From assembly GCA_016789955.1 (NCBI GenBank), contig JAEUPB010000019.1:1-49029 (forward strand): DNA of 49,029 bases. The letters run 5' to 3'. A program made the position numbers and the translations under genes. This document shows, in pieces, positions 1 through 7,823 of the stretch (positions are counted from its first letter, which is position 1; each line of letters opens with the position of its first letter). This DNA is from Rubrivivax sp. GTDB taxonomy: Bacteria > Pseudomonadota > Gammaproteobacteria > Burkholderiales > Burkholderiaceae_C. The notes under the pieces are model-generated. The model was not told the DNA's origin. It saw only the letters and a list, made by a program, of their open reading frames with translations, and did no database searches.

Positions 1-1
1 G

Positions 2-514
2 ACCTACTCGTCGGGCGGCAACGGCAGCGCGGCCCACATCACCTTCGAGAGCCTGAAGCTGCGCACGAAGATCTTCATGCTGCACATCCCCTACCGCGGC
101 ACGGCGCCTTCGATCACCGACCTCATCGCCGGCCAGGTGGATGCCACCTTCACCGGTTCGCCCGCGGTGCTGCCGCACGTGAAGAGCGGGCGGCTGCGCG
201 CGCTGGCCATCTCCAGCCCGCAGCGCCTTGCGGCGCTGCCCGACGTGCCCACCGTGGCCGAGAGCGGCTACCCGGGCTTCGAGGCCGACCAGTGGTACGG
301 AGTCGTCGCGCCGGCCGGCACGCCGGCCGAGCGCGTGGCGCGGCTCAACGCCGAGATCAACAAGGCGCTGGCGCTGCCCGAGGTGGCGCAGCAGTTCGCG
401 GTGGAAGGCGCCACGCCGATGCCCGGCACGCCACAGGCCTTCGGCGAGCTCATCAAGCGCGAGATCCCGCGCTGGGCCGAGGTGGTGAAGGCCGGCAACG
501 TGAAGCCGGACTGA
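2..514 (+). CDS. Bug/TctC-family periplasmic solute receptor, 3' part
   Basis: This is the C-terminal ~170 residues of a tripartite-tricarboxylate-type (Bug/TctC) periplasmic binding protein. The frame is open from base 2, upstream of the first internal Met, so the 5' end lies outside the window. Visible family hallmarks are HIPYRG, the segment GQVDATFTGSP, the DVPTVAESGYPGF region and a C-terminal helix ending at AGNVKPD. Such receptors bind carboxylates or other small organic acids in the periplasm and normally serve a TctAB-type permease. No tctA or tctB gene is seen here, so it would be one of the orphan Bug receptors typical of Burkholderiales. The ligand cannot be told from sequence. 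It is followed by 125 bases that contain tandem repeats and then a lipoprotein gene. Confidence 0.93.
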   Translation, partial: TYSSGGNGSAAHITFESLKLRTKIFMLHIPYRGTAPSITDLIAGQVDATFTGSPAVLPHVKSGRLRALAISSPQRLAALPDVPTVAESGYPGFEADQWYGVVAPAGTPAERVARLNAEINKALALPEVAQQFAVEGATPMPGTPQAFGELIKREIPRWAEVVKAGNVKPD

Positions 515-540
515 CGCTACCGAAGCCGCACTTCACACCC

Positions 541-618
541 ACGCCGCATCCGCCCGCATCCGCCCGCATCCGCTCGCACCCGACCGACCCCCGACCGACC
601 CCCGACCGACTACCGACC
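541..618. repeat. two adjacent short tandem arrays (10-bp and 11-bp units)
   Basis: Positions 541-580 hold four copies of a 10-bp unit, cgcccgcatc, with the outer copies degenerate. Positions 581-613 hold three copies of an 11-bp unit, cgaccgacccc, the last degenerate, followed by a partial cgacc. Together they fill most of the space between the Bug gene and the next ribosome binding site. Both periods are close to one helical turn. They lie outside the coding frames I accept. Confidence 0.85.
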
Positions 619-639
619 AACACCCAACAGGAGACCGTC

Positions 640-1485
640 ATGAAGATCCGAATGCTGCTGGGGCTCGCTGCCGCCCTCGCGCTCGCGGCCTGCGAGTCGA
701 TGGCGCCCACCACCGCGGTCGCGCCCGCCGCCACCGCGGCCAAGGTCGAGGTCATGTGGCTCGGCCAGGCCACCTTCCGCATCATCTCGCCCGGCGGCAA
801 GGTCATCGTCACCGACCCCTGGCTGCGCACCAACCCGCTCACGCCGGCGGAGTTCAAGACGCTCGAGAACTTCAAGAAGATCGATGCGCTGCTGGTCACG
901 CACGGCCACTTCGACCACATCGCCGACGCGCCGGCGCTGGCGCAGCAGTACAACGTTCCGCTGCGCGGCCCCGGCGACCTGCTCAGCACCGTGATGACGC
1001 TGGGCGTGCTGCCCGCCAACCTGCTGCCGCGCATGAACAAGGGCGGCACGGTGGAGGTGGCGCCGGGCATCACCGCCACCGCGGTGCGCGCCGAGCACAG
1101 CAGCATCTACGTCTGGCGCAACCCGGCCACCAACAAGGACGAGACGCATCCGGGTGGCGAGGCGATCGGCTGGATCCTCGAGCTGGAGAACGGTTTTCGC
1201 ATCTACCACGCGGGCGACACCGGCGTGTTCGGCGACATGAAGCTGATCGGCGAGCGCTACAAGCCCGACCTCGCGCTGGTGCCGATCGGCGGCAACTTCA
1301 CGATGGACCCGGCCGATGCCACCTGGGTCGTAAAGGACCTGCTGAAGCCTCGCGCGGTGATCCCCATGCACTACGGCACCAACCCGCTGGCCAAGGGCAC
1401 CGCCGCGCAGTTCACCGCGGCGATGGGCACCGGCAGCGGCGTGCAGGTGCATGTGGCCAAGCCCGGCGAGCCGCTGAAGTTCTGA
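640..1485 (+). CDS. MBL-fold metal-dependent hydrolase, predicted lipoprotein
   Basis: The 281-residue protein starts with a short basic, hydrophobic leader ending in a lipobox (LALAAC, Cys18), so it is probably lipid-anchored after export. The mature part has the metallo-beta-lactamase metal motif HGHFDH at residues 88-93, a later HAGDTG with the conserved Asp, and PMHYGT near the C terminus. This matches the UlaG-like/COG2220 branch of metal-dependent hydrolases. The start at 640 is supported by AGGAG at 629-633 with 6-base spacing; the open frame runs further upstream only through the repeat region. The substrate is unknown. Its place between two Bug receptor genes suggests a periplasmic hydrolytic step on an imported compound, which is an inference. 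Confidence 0.9.
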   Translation: MKIRMLLGLAAALALAACESMAPTTAVAPAATAAKVEVMWLGQATFRIISPGGKVIVTDPWLRTNPLTPAEFKTLENFKKIDALLVTHGHFDHIADAPALAQQYNVPLRGPGDLLSTVMTLGVLPANLLPRMNKGGTVEVAPGITATAVRAEHSSIYVWRNPATNKDETHPGGEAIGWILELENGFRIYHAGDTGVFGDMKLIGERYKPDLALVPIGGNFTMDPADATWVVKDLLKPRAVIPMHYGTNPLAKGTAAQFTAAMGTGSGVQVHVAKPGEPLKF

Positions 1486-1511
1486 ATCCCATGACCTCGA
1501 AGGAGCACCCC

Positions 1512-2480
1512 ATGCAACGACGCACGCTCGGCCTGGCCGTGCTGGCCCTGGCCCTCGCACCGGCCACCGGCGCCCGGGCTCAGGAGATCCCGAAGAAGCC
1601 GATCACGCTGGTCGTCGGCTTCGCGGCCGGGGGCGCGGCCGACCACGCCGCGCGCATCGTCGCCAAGAAGCTGGCCGAGAACCTCGGCACCACGGTCGTC
1701 ATCGAGAACAAGGCCGGCGCCGGCGGCAACATCGCGCACCTGCAGGTGGTGCAGGGGCCGACCGACGGCTCGACGATCCTGCTCGGCTCGGTGGGCCCGC
1801 TGGCCATCGCGCCGCACCTCACGAAGGTGGGCTACGACCCGCAGAAGGACCTGGCGCCGCTGACGATGGGCATGAACTTCCCCAACGTGCTGGTGGTGCC
1901 GGCCAGCCTGGGCCCGAAGACCTACGCCGAGTTCATGGCGCTGGCCAAGAGCAAGCCGGGGCAGCTGAACTACGGCTCCACCGGCGTGGCGTCGGCCTCG
2001 CACCTGGCGGGCGAGCTGTTCAACGCGATGGCCGGCGTGGACATCGTGCACATCCCGTTCAAGGGCGGCGCGCCGGCGATGAACGAGCTGCTCGGCGGGC
2101 GCCTCTCGGCCTACTTCGCGACCATGTCCACTGCCGGGCCGCACATCGCGTCGGGCAAGCTGATCCCGCTGGCCACCACGGGCCTGACGCGCGCGCCGTT
2201 CCTGCCCGACCTGCCCACCGTCAGCGAGGCGGGGCTGAAGGGCTTCACCGCCACCAACTGGTACGCCTTCGTCGCGTCGGCCAAGGTGCCGGTGCCGGTG
2301 CTCGACGCCTGGAACCGCGAACTGGTGAAGGCGCTGAAGGCGCCCGAGGTGGCCGACGAACTCTCGAAGGCGGGCCTGCTGCCGGCGCCGGGCACGCGCG
2401 ACGAGCTGGCGCGCACCATCGCCAGCGAGTCCAGGACCTGGGCGAAGGTGATCGCGGATCGCAAGATCACGGCGGAGTGA
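1512..2480 (+). CDS. Bug/TctC-family periplasmic solute receptor
   Basis: A 322-residue tripartite-tricarboxylate-type binding protein. It has a Sec-type signal peptide (MQRRTLGL through GARA, cleavage predicted near residue 23), then the family's N-terminal strand VVGFAAGGAAD with the conserved Asp, IVHIPFKGGAP in the middle, and DLPTVSEAGLKGF. Length is normal for the family. An upstream in-frame ATG at 1491 exists, but 1512 is preferred because AAGGAG at 1500-1505 sits 6 bases before it and the signal peptide begins there. No membrane partners are encoded nearby, so it is an orphan receptor. It follows the lipoprotein hydrolase by 26 bases and is probably in the same transcript. Confidence 0.94.
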   Translation: MQRRTLGLAVLALALAPATGARAQEIPKKPITLVVGFAAGGAADHAARIVAKKLAENLGTTVVIENKAGAGGNIAHLQVVQGPTDGSTILLGSVGPLAIAPHLTKVGYDPQKDLAPLTMGMNFPNVLVVPASLGPKTYAEFMALAKSKPGQLNYGSTGVASASHLAGELFNAMAGVDIVHIPFKGGAPAMNELLGGRLSAYFATMSTAGPHIASGKLIPLATTGLTRAPFLPDLPTVSEAGLKGFTATNWYAFVASAKVPVPVLDAWNRELVKALKAPEVADELSKAGLLPAPGTRDELARTIASESRTWAKVIADRKITAE

Positions 2481-2562
2481 GACACACGGCGGCCATCGGC
2501 CGGCGCAGGCCCGCGCGCGGGGCCGCGTGCAATCACCCATGGCGAACGGCGGACCCGCTCCG

Positions 2563-2582
2563 TATAACGCGGGCTTATAGCC
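2563..2582. promoter_or_regulatory. LysR-type palindromic site upstream of the LysR gene
   Basis: TATAA-N7-TTATA at 2563-2579 is a perfect dyad containing T-N11-A, the general LTTR box, and ATA-N9-TAT, the pattern I recall for Nac. It ends in GCTTATAGCC and lies 18 bases before the LysR start at 2601, where autoregulation would be expected. The same 3' core recurs twice at 9745-9763 and 9787-9805. Binding is inferred. Confidence 0.55.
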
Positions 2583-2600
2583 CAGGATCGGAAGACCGCC

Positions 2601-3569
2601 ATGGACATGCGCCAGCTGCGCTACTTCGTGCAGATCGTCGAGAGCGGCAGCCTCGCGAAGGCCTCGCGCCAGCTCTACATCGCCCAGCCCGCGCTCAGCC
2701 AGCAGATGGCCCGATTGGAGGACGAGGTGGGCAAGGCACTGCTGGTGCGCAGCTCGCGCGGCGTGGTGCCCACCGAGAACGGCGAGGCGCTGTACCACCA
2801 CGCGAAGTTCATGCTGCGCCAGCTCGACCAGGCCGTCTCGGTCGCGCGCCAGGACACCGCGGCGGTCAGCGGCCGGGTCACGCTGGGCCTGGCCCCCACC
2901 ACGCTGTGCCAGCTCGGGCTGCCGCTGCTGCAGCACCTGCGGCTCACGTATCCGGGTGTGCTGCTGAACATCGTCGAGGGGCTGTCGGGCCACCTCGAGC
3001 ACATGACGCGCGTCGGCCAGCTCGACCTGGCGGTGCTGTTCAACCTGAAGGCCGCCGCCGAGCTGAGCTGCGAGACGCTGCTCGACGAGGACCTGTTCGT
3101 GATCCTGCCCGCCGACAGCGCGCTGGTCGCGCCGGGACGCGCGTCGCTGACGCTGCGCGAGGTGGCCGCGCTGCCGCTGATCCTGCCGAGCCCGGGGCAC
3201 GGGCTGCGCCGCCGCATCGCGCTCGAGTTCGAGCGCTCGAACCTGCCGCTGGACGCGGTGTGCGAGATCGACTCGCTGCCGCTGCTGATGCATTGCCTGG
3301 CGCAGGGCATGGGGGCCACGATCAAGCCGATGGCCGCGGTGCACGCGCTGGACGACAACCCCGGCCGCTGGCGCACGCTGGCGATCTCCGACGCACCGAT
3401 GACGCGGCCCAACTACCTCTACGCGCTGCCGCCGCAGAAGCTCTCGCCGAGCGCGGCGGTGGTGCGCCAGGAGATCCGGCGCGTGGTGCGCGAGATGGTG
3501 GAGGGTGGTCGGTGGCAGGGCGTGCGACTGCCCGCGCCGGCGCCCGAGGGCGAACTGGCCGCGGCCTGA
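2601..3569 (+). CDS. LysR-family transcriptional regulator, Nac/Cbl-like N terminus
   Basis: A 322-residue LTTR. The N terminus MDMRQLRYFVQIVESGSL followed by the helix-turn-helix region ASRQLYIAQPALSQQMARLE (roughly residues 18-45) is the LysR DNA-binding domain, and IAQPALSQQ is typical of the Nac-like subgroup. Residues ~90-300 form the two-lobed effector domain. The start has a GGAAG upstream and follows the dyad at 2563-2579. The gene converges on the flavoprotein gene with only 12 bases between the stops. Likely targets are itself and the divergent control region at 9667-9850, where the same GCTTATAGCC element occurs twice; this rests on motif sharing only. Confidence 0.94.
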   Translation: MDMRQLRYFVQIVESGSLAKASRQLYIAQPALSQQMARLEDEVGKALLVRSSRGVVPTENGEALYHHAKFMLRQLDQAVSVARQDTAAVSGRVTLGLAPTTLCQLGLPLLQHLRLTYPGVLLNIVEGLSGHLEHMTRVGQLDLAVLFNLKAAAELSCETLLDEDLFVILPADSALVAPGRASLTLREVAALPLILPSPGHGLRRRIALEFERSNLPLDAVCEIDSLPLLMHCLAQGMGATIKPMAAVHALDDNPGRWRTLAISDAPMTRPNYLYALPPQKLSPSAAVVRQEIRRVVREMVEGGRWQGVRLPAPAPEGELAAA

Positions 3570-3581
3570 CCCGGCGCGTCG

Positions 3582-5291
3582 TCAACCGGCCGCGTCCTTC
3601 GCGGCGATCCAGCCGAACACCAGCGCCGGCCCGAGCGTGATGCCAGGCCCGGGATAGGCGCCGTTCATCACCGACTGCATGTCGTTTCCGCAGGCCCAGA
3701 GGCCGGGGATCGGCGCCCCGGCGGCGTCGAGCACGCGCGCGCACCCGTCGGTCGCGAGGCCGGCGGCCATGCCCAGGTCGGCCGGCCGCACCTGCACGGC
3801 GTAGTACGGCGGCGTCTCGATCGGTGCCACGCACGGGTTGGGCCGGCGGTCGGCATCACCGAGGTGCCGCTGGTAGGCGTCGCTGCCGCGGCCCCACTCG
3901 GGGTCGCTGCCCTGGCGCGCGTGGGCGTTGTAGCGCTCGAGCGTCGCGGCCAGGCCCTGCGCGTCGATGCCGGCGGCGGCTGCCAGCGCGGCCGGCGTGT
4001 CGCCGCGCAGCAGGCTGCCGTCGTCGATGCACGGCCGCAGGCGCCGCGTGTAGGGCTTGATGCGGCCGAGCCCGTAGCGCCAGAGGAACGCGCTGTCGCA
4101 CACCAGCCAGGCCGGCACGGCGCCGGCGCGCAGCTGTGCGAGCACGAAGGCGTGGTACGACACGGCCTCGTTGACGAAGCGCCGCCCGTGCCCGTCCACC
4201 GCGATCAGGCCGGGCTTGCCCCGGTCGGCCACCGTGTGCGGGTGCACGGCCCGCGTTCCGTCGCGCCGCGTGAACGTGGAGGCCGGCACCCAGAAGCCCT
4301 GCTGCGCGGGGCTGGTGCCGAGCGCCCCGCCGGCCGCCATCGCGAGCCGGGCGCCGCCCAGCGCCGCGCCCGACGGCACGGTGGCCGACAGCAGCCCCGC
4401 GGCCTCGGGCACGAAGCGCCGGCGCAGCTCGGCATCGTGCGACAGCCCGCCGCTGGCCAGCACCACGCCGCGCGCGGTGCGCAGCGTCGAGCCGTCCTGC
4501 AGCTCGACGCCCGAGATGCGATCGCCGTCGCGCAGCAGCCGGGCCACCGGCGCACCGGTGCGCACGTCCACGCCCGCCTGCAGCGCCGACAGGTACAGCC
4601 GCCCGGCCAGCGCGTTGCCCAGCACCAGCGTCGTGCCACGTGGGGCCACGAGCCGCTCGCGCGCGTGCCGCAGCAGCAGCCGCGCCACGTGGGCCGTCGA
4701 CCGCCACGAGCGGCCGACGCGCCGCAGGTGCGGGATGTCGGGCCGCGCGATCATCATGCCGTCGAACAGCATGAACTCGGGCAGCGGCGGCCGCAGCGTC
4801 GTGAAGGCGCCGCCGAGCTCGCGGCCGTCGAAGGGCAGTGGCTCGAGCACGCGGGCGCCGGGCGTGGCCCCGGGCAGGTCCGGGTGGTAGTCGGGGTAGG
4901 GCAGCACCGGGCGCAGCCGCAGCGCGGTGGTGGCCTCGAGGTCGCGCAGCGCGTCGGCGCCGCGCTGCAGGAAGGCCTCGCGCACGTCGTCAGGCCCGCC
5001 CGGCGGCACCGTGGCGGCCAGGTAGCGCCGCGCGTCGGCCAGCGTGTCGGGCACGCCCACGTCGGCCATCTTCGGATTGGCCGGCAGCCACACCATGCCG
5101 CCCGAGATCGCGGTGGTGCCGCCGACGAGCGCGCTCGCCTCCAACAGCACCACGCGCAGCCCGGCACGGGCGGCGACGGCCGCCGCCGTGAGCCCGGCCG
5201 CGCCGGCACCGACGACGATCAGGTCGGCGCCGCCCGCCGCGGCGTTCAGACCATGCCGCCGTTGGGCTGCACGACCTGGCCGGTCATCCAC
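3582..5291 (-). CDS. FAD-dependent oxidoreductase, 3-ketosteroid delta1-dehydrogenase-like
   Basis: About 569 residues, a normal length for the ketosteroid-dehydrogenase/fumarate-reductase flavoprotein family. The dinucleotide motif VVGAGAAG begins near residue 26, followed by LLEAS and GGTTAISGG. The C terminus has AYPGPGITLGPALVFGW, where Tyr (about 546) and Gly four residues later match the Tyr/Gly pair that polarises the keto group in KstD enzymes, as I recall that family. It probably desaturates next to a ring ketone. The start is uncertain: the only standard start ahead of the FAD motif is GTG at 5291, overlapping the SDR gene by 46 bases, while a CTG at 5249 overlaps its stop. It is last in the five-gene operon. 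Confidence 0.85.
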   Translation of the reverse strand: MDDRPGRAAQRRHGLNAAAGGADLIVVGAGAAGLTAAAVAARAGLRVVLLEASALVGGTTAISGGMVWLPANPKMADVGVPDTLADARRYLAATVPPGGPDDVREAFLQRGADALRDLEATTALRLRPVLPYPDYHPDLPGATPGARVLEPLPFDGRELGGAFTTLRPPLPEFMLFDGMMIARPDIPHLRRVGRSWRSTAHVARLLLRHARERLVAPRGTTLVLGNALAGRLYLSALQAGVDVRTGAPVARLLRDGDRISGVELQDGSTLRTARGVVLASGGLSHDAELRRRFVPEAAGLLSATVPSGAALGGARLAMAAGGALGTSPAQQGFWVPASTFTRRDGTRAVHPHTVADRGKPGLIAVDGHGRRFVNEAVSYHAFVLAQLRAGAVPAWLVCDSAFLWRYGLGRIKPYTRRLRPCIDDGSLLRGDTPAALAAAAGIDAQGLAATLERYNAHARQGSDPEWGRGSDAYQRHLGDADRRPNPCVAPIETPPYYAVQVRPADLGMAAGLATDGCARVLDAAGAPIPGLWACGNDMQSVMNGAYPGPGITLGPALVFGWIAAKDAAG

Positions 5292-5968
5292 GACGCCTTC
5301 CCCAGCGCGACGAAGCTCACCACCTCGGCCACCTCGGCGGGGCGGCCGACGCGGTTGAACGGGCTCATCGCCGCCGAGCGCGCGAGCGCGGCCTCGTCCT
5401 TGCCGGCACGGAACAGCTCGGTGTCCACCGGCCCCGGCGCCACCGCGTTCACGCGCACCCCGCGCGGCGCGAGTTCCTTGGCCATCGAGCGCACCAGCGA
5501 CTCGACGGCCGCCTTGGTGGCGCTGTAGGGCCCGACGCCGGGCACCCCATGGCGCACCAGCGACGTGGTCAGCGCGACGATGGCGCCGCCGTCGGCCACC
5601 TGGCGCGCCGCCTCGCGCAGCACGTGGAACGCGCCGATGAGGTTCACCTCGACCAGCTTTCGGAAGCGCTCGTCGTCGAACTGCGCCACCGGGCCGGGCG
5701 GCACGTTGATGCCGGCATTCGCCACGACGATGCGCACCGGCGCGCCGAAGTCTCGGGAAGCGTCGGCGAACGCACGCGCCACCGCGGCGGCGTCGCGCAC
5801 GTCGGCCGCGTAGCCGGCCGCGCTGCCGCCGCCGCGCGGCGCGCGCGGCGACGTGGCGGTGGTGGCGGTGTAGGCGACGTCGCAGCCGTCTCGCAGCAGC
5901 GCGTCGACGCAGGCGGCGCCGATGCCGCGGGAACCACCGAAGACGAGGGCGAGGGGACGTGAGGTCAT
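5246..5968 (-). CDS. short-chain dehydrogenase/reductase (classical SDR)
   Basis: A 240-residue classical SDR. GGSRGIGAA at residues 11-19 is the NAD(P)-binding glycine motif, NAG near residue 84 follows, and the catalytic pair is Tyr148/Lys152 in YSATK with Ser136 upstream. It ends in NGGMV, and the C-terminal loop VNAVAPGPVDTELF is typical. These enzymes oxidise or reduce alcohol/ketone pairs in the cytosol. Between the ThDP enzyme and the flavoprotein, it is a natural candidate to oxidise a ring hydroxyl to a ketone. The stop overlaps the beginning of the flavoprotein gene and its start is 21 bases after the ThDP gene, consistent with one transcript. Confidence 0.94.
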   Translation of the reverse strand: MTSRPLALVFGGSRGIGAACVDALLRDGCDVAYTATTATSPRAPRGGGSAAGYAADVRDAAAVARAFADASRDFGAPVRIVVANAGINVPPGPVAQFDDERFRKLVEVNLIGAFHVLREAARQVADGGAIVALTTSLVRHGVPGVGPYSATKAAVESLVRSMAKELAPRGVRVNAVAPGPVDTELFRAGKDEAALARSAAMSPFNRVGRPAEVAEVVSFVALGKASWMTGQVVQPNGGMV

Positions 5969-5989
5969 GGTTGGAGGGGGGTTGCGAGG

Positions 5990-7768
5990 TCAGGGCCGCC
6001 AGGGCTTGCCGTAGACGGGTTCCTTGTAGGGGATCGGCGGCAACTGCCAGGTGCCGGTGGAGGGCGGGCGCACCTCGGCGTCGACGTGCACGTCGATCAC
6101 GCAGGGTCGGCGGCGCTTGAGCGCCTGCTCGACGGCGGGGGCCAGTTCCTGCGGGCGCGTCACCGTGTAGCCCTCGGCGCCGCAGGCGCGCGCCCAGGCG
6201 GCGAAGTCGGGGTTGTAGCGCTCGCCGCTGGCGCCCTTGTAGAACGCGGTGCCGATCTCGCGACCGTCGAACAGCCCGTACTGGATGTCGCGGATCGCCG
6301 CCCACGCGAAGTTGTTCCAGACGATCCACACCACCGGCAGCTCGTACTCCACGGCCGTGCACAGCACGTACGGCGCCATCGTGAAGCCGCCGTCGCCGCA
6401 CACCGACACGCAGGGCCGGTCGGGCGCCGCCAGCGCCGCGCCGAGCACGCCGCAGACGCCGAAGCCCATGCTGCTGTAGCCCCAGCTGTTGAGCATGCTC
6501 TGCGGCCGGCGGGCCTGCCAGAACTGCATGAACCAGTTGTGGTGCACGCCGGAGTCGAGCGTCAGGATCACGTCGTCGGGCAGCACCTTCTGCAGCGTGC
6601 CGACCACGAACTCCGGCCGCAGCGGGCTGGTGCTGTCGCCGAAGTGCGGCCGCACGAAAGACTCCCACTCGCCCTGCCAGCCGGCGACGGACTCGCGCCA
6701 CGGTGCGGTGGCGGCAGCGGCGGCGTCCGGCCGCTGCGCGAGCGCCTGCACCAGCTGCCGCACGAAGGTGCGCACGTCGGCGATGACGCCCAGCGTCGGC
6801 GGGTAGTTGCGGCCGAGTTCCTGCGGGTCGATGTCCACGTGCAGCAGCTTCGTGGCGGGGAAGTTCCAGCTGTAGCCCGGGTGCCAGCTCGACGAGCTGC
6901 GGTCGTCGAAGCGCGTGCCCAGCGTGATGACGAGGTCGGCATGGCGCCCGGCCTGGTTGGCCGGGTAGGCGCCGTTGCGGCCGATGAAGCCCAGCGCCAG
7001 CGGGTGGTCGCCCCGGATGCAGCCCATGCCGTTGGGCGAGGTGATGACCGGGATGCCCCAGCGTTCGGCCAGCGCGGTGATCTCGGGCCCGGCTTCCGAC
7101 AGCGTGGCGCCGTGGCCGATGAAGAGCACGGGCCGACGCGCGGCGGCGAGCAGCTCGACGGCGGCGGCGAGGTCGTCGTCGCTGGCGCCCGGGCGGTGCA
7201 TGCGGCCCATGTGCGAGGGCGGCGGCAGCTCGACGTCGTCCTCCTCCTGGTACACGTTGTAGGGGATGTCCAGGTTCACCGGGCCGGGCCGGCCGGTGAC
7301 CATGGTGTCCATCGCCTGGCGCAGCGCCAGCGGCAGCATGTCCACGCGCGTGGGCTGGAACGCGCGCTTGACCACGGGCCGCATGACCTGCGCGAAGTCG
7401 GCCTGGTTGTGCTTGTACAGCTCCTGGAACGGCGCGCGGTTGTGCTGGCCGGTGGGCACGTTGGAGGTGATCGCCAGGAACGCCGAGCTGTCCGACAGCG
7501 CGGTGATGCACGACATCACGAGGTTGGCCGAGCCCGGGCCGGTGCTGGTCAGCGTGGCAACCGGGCGGTGCGTCACGCGGTAGTAGGCGTCGGCCATGTG
7601 GCCGGCGCACTGCTCGTGGCGCGGGCTCACCAGGCGGATGCGGTCGCGCACGTCGTACAGCGCGTCGAGGATGCCCACGTTGCCGTGGCCGCAGATGCCG
7701 AACACGTACGGCACCTGTTCCTGCACCAGCGTGCGGGCGATCAGCTCGCCCCCCTTCATCGTCGCCAT
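5990..7768 (-). CDS. ThDP-dependent enzyme (acetolactate-synthase superfamily, IolD/dione-hydrolase-like motif)
   Basis: A 592-residue three-domain ThDP enzyme. The N-terminal PYR domain contains the cofactor-activating Glu52 in PRHEQCAGHMADAY. The middle domain includes GTRFDDR. The C-terminal PP domain has the ThDP/Mg motif CGDGG (about residue 457) through WNNFAW (about 487). The active-site loop at residues 24-29 reads GICGHG followed by NV. True acetolactate synthases have a GYPGG-type loop there, whereas, from memory, the ring-opening IolD family reads GxFGHGNV and cyclohexane-1,2-dione hydrolase also has a GH in this loop. That suggests C-C cleavage of a cyclic dione or a 2-oxo acid rather than branched-chain synthesis. 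An aldehyde dehydrogenase lies next to it. Confidence 0.9.
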   Translation of the reverse strand: MATMKGGELIARTLVQEQVPYVFGICGHGNVGILDALYDVRDRIRLVSPRHEQCAGHMADAYYRVTHRPVATLTSTGPGSANLVMSCITALSDSSAFLAITSNVPTGQHNRAPFQELYKHNQADFAQVMRPVVKRAFQPTRVDMLPLALRQAMDTMVTGRPGPVNLDIPYNVYQEEDDVELPPPSHMGRMHRPGASDDDLAAAVELLAAARRPVLFIGHGATLSEAGPEITALAERWGIPVITSPNGMGCIRGDHPLALGFIGRNGAYPANQAGRHADLVITLGTRFDDRSSSSWHPGYSWNFPATKLLHVDIDPQELGRNYPPTLGVIADVRTFVRQLVQALAQRPDAAAAATAPWRESVAGWQGEWESFVRPHFGDSTSPLRPEFVVGTLQKVLPDDVILTLDSGVHHNWFMQFWQARRPQSMLNSWGYSSMGFGVCGVLGAALAAPDRPCVSVCGDGGFTMAPYVLCTAVEYELPVVWIVWNNFAWAAIRDIQYGLFDGREIGTAFYKGASGERYNPDFAAWARACGAEGYTVTRPQELAPAVEQALKRRRPCVIDVHVDAEVRPPSTGTWQLPPIPYKEPVYGKPWRP

Positions 7769-7823
7769 CGGCGTCCTTTCGTCGTCGGCGCGGGGCGGCG
7801 CTGCGCGGTGGCTGCCTGCGGCC

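Noticed and set aside
3582-7610. A single 1342-residue minus-strand protein joining ThDP enzyme, SDR and flavoprotein regions
   Set aside because: Only the C-terminal ~560 residues have real domains. The rest is an out-of-frame reading through the SDR and ThDP genes, which are intact in another frame.
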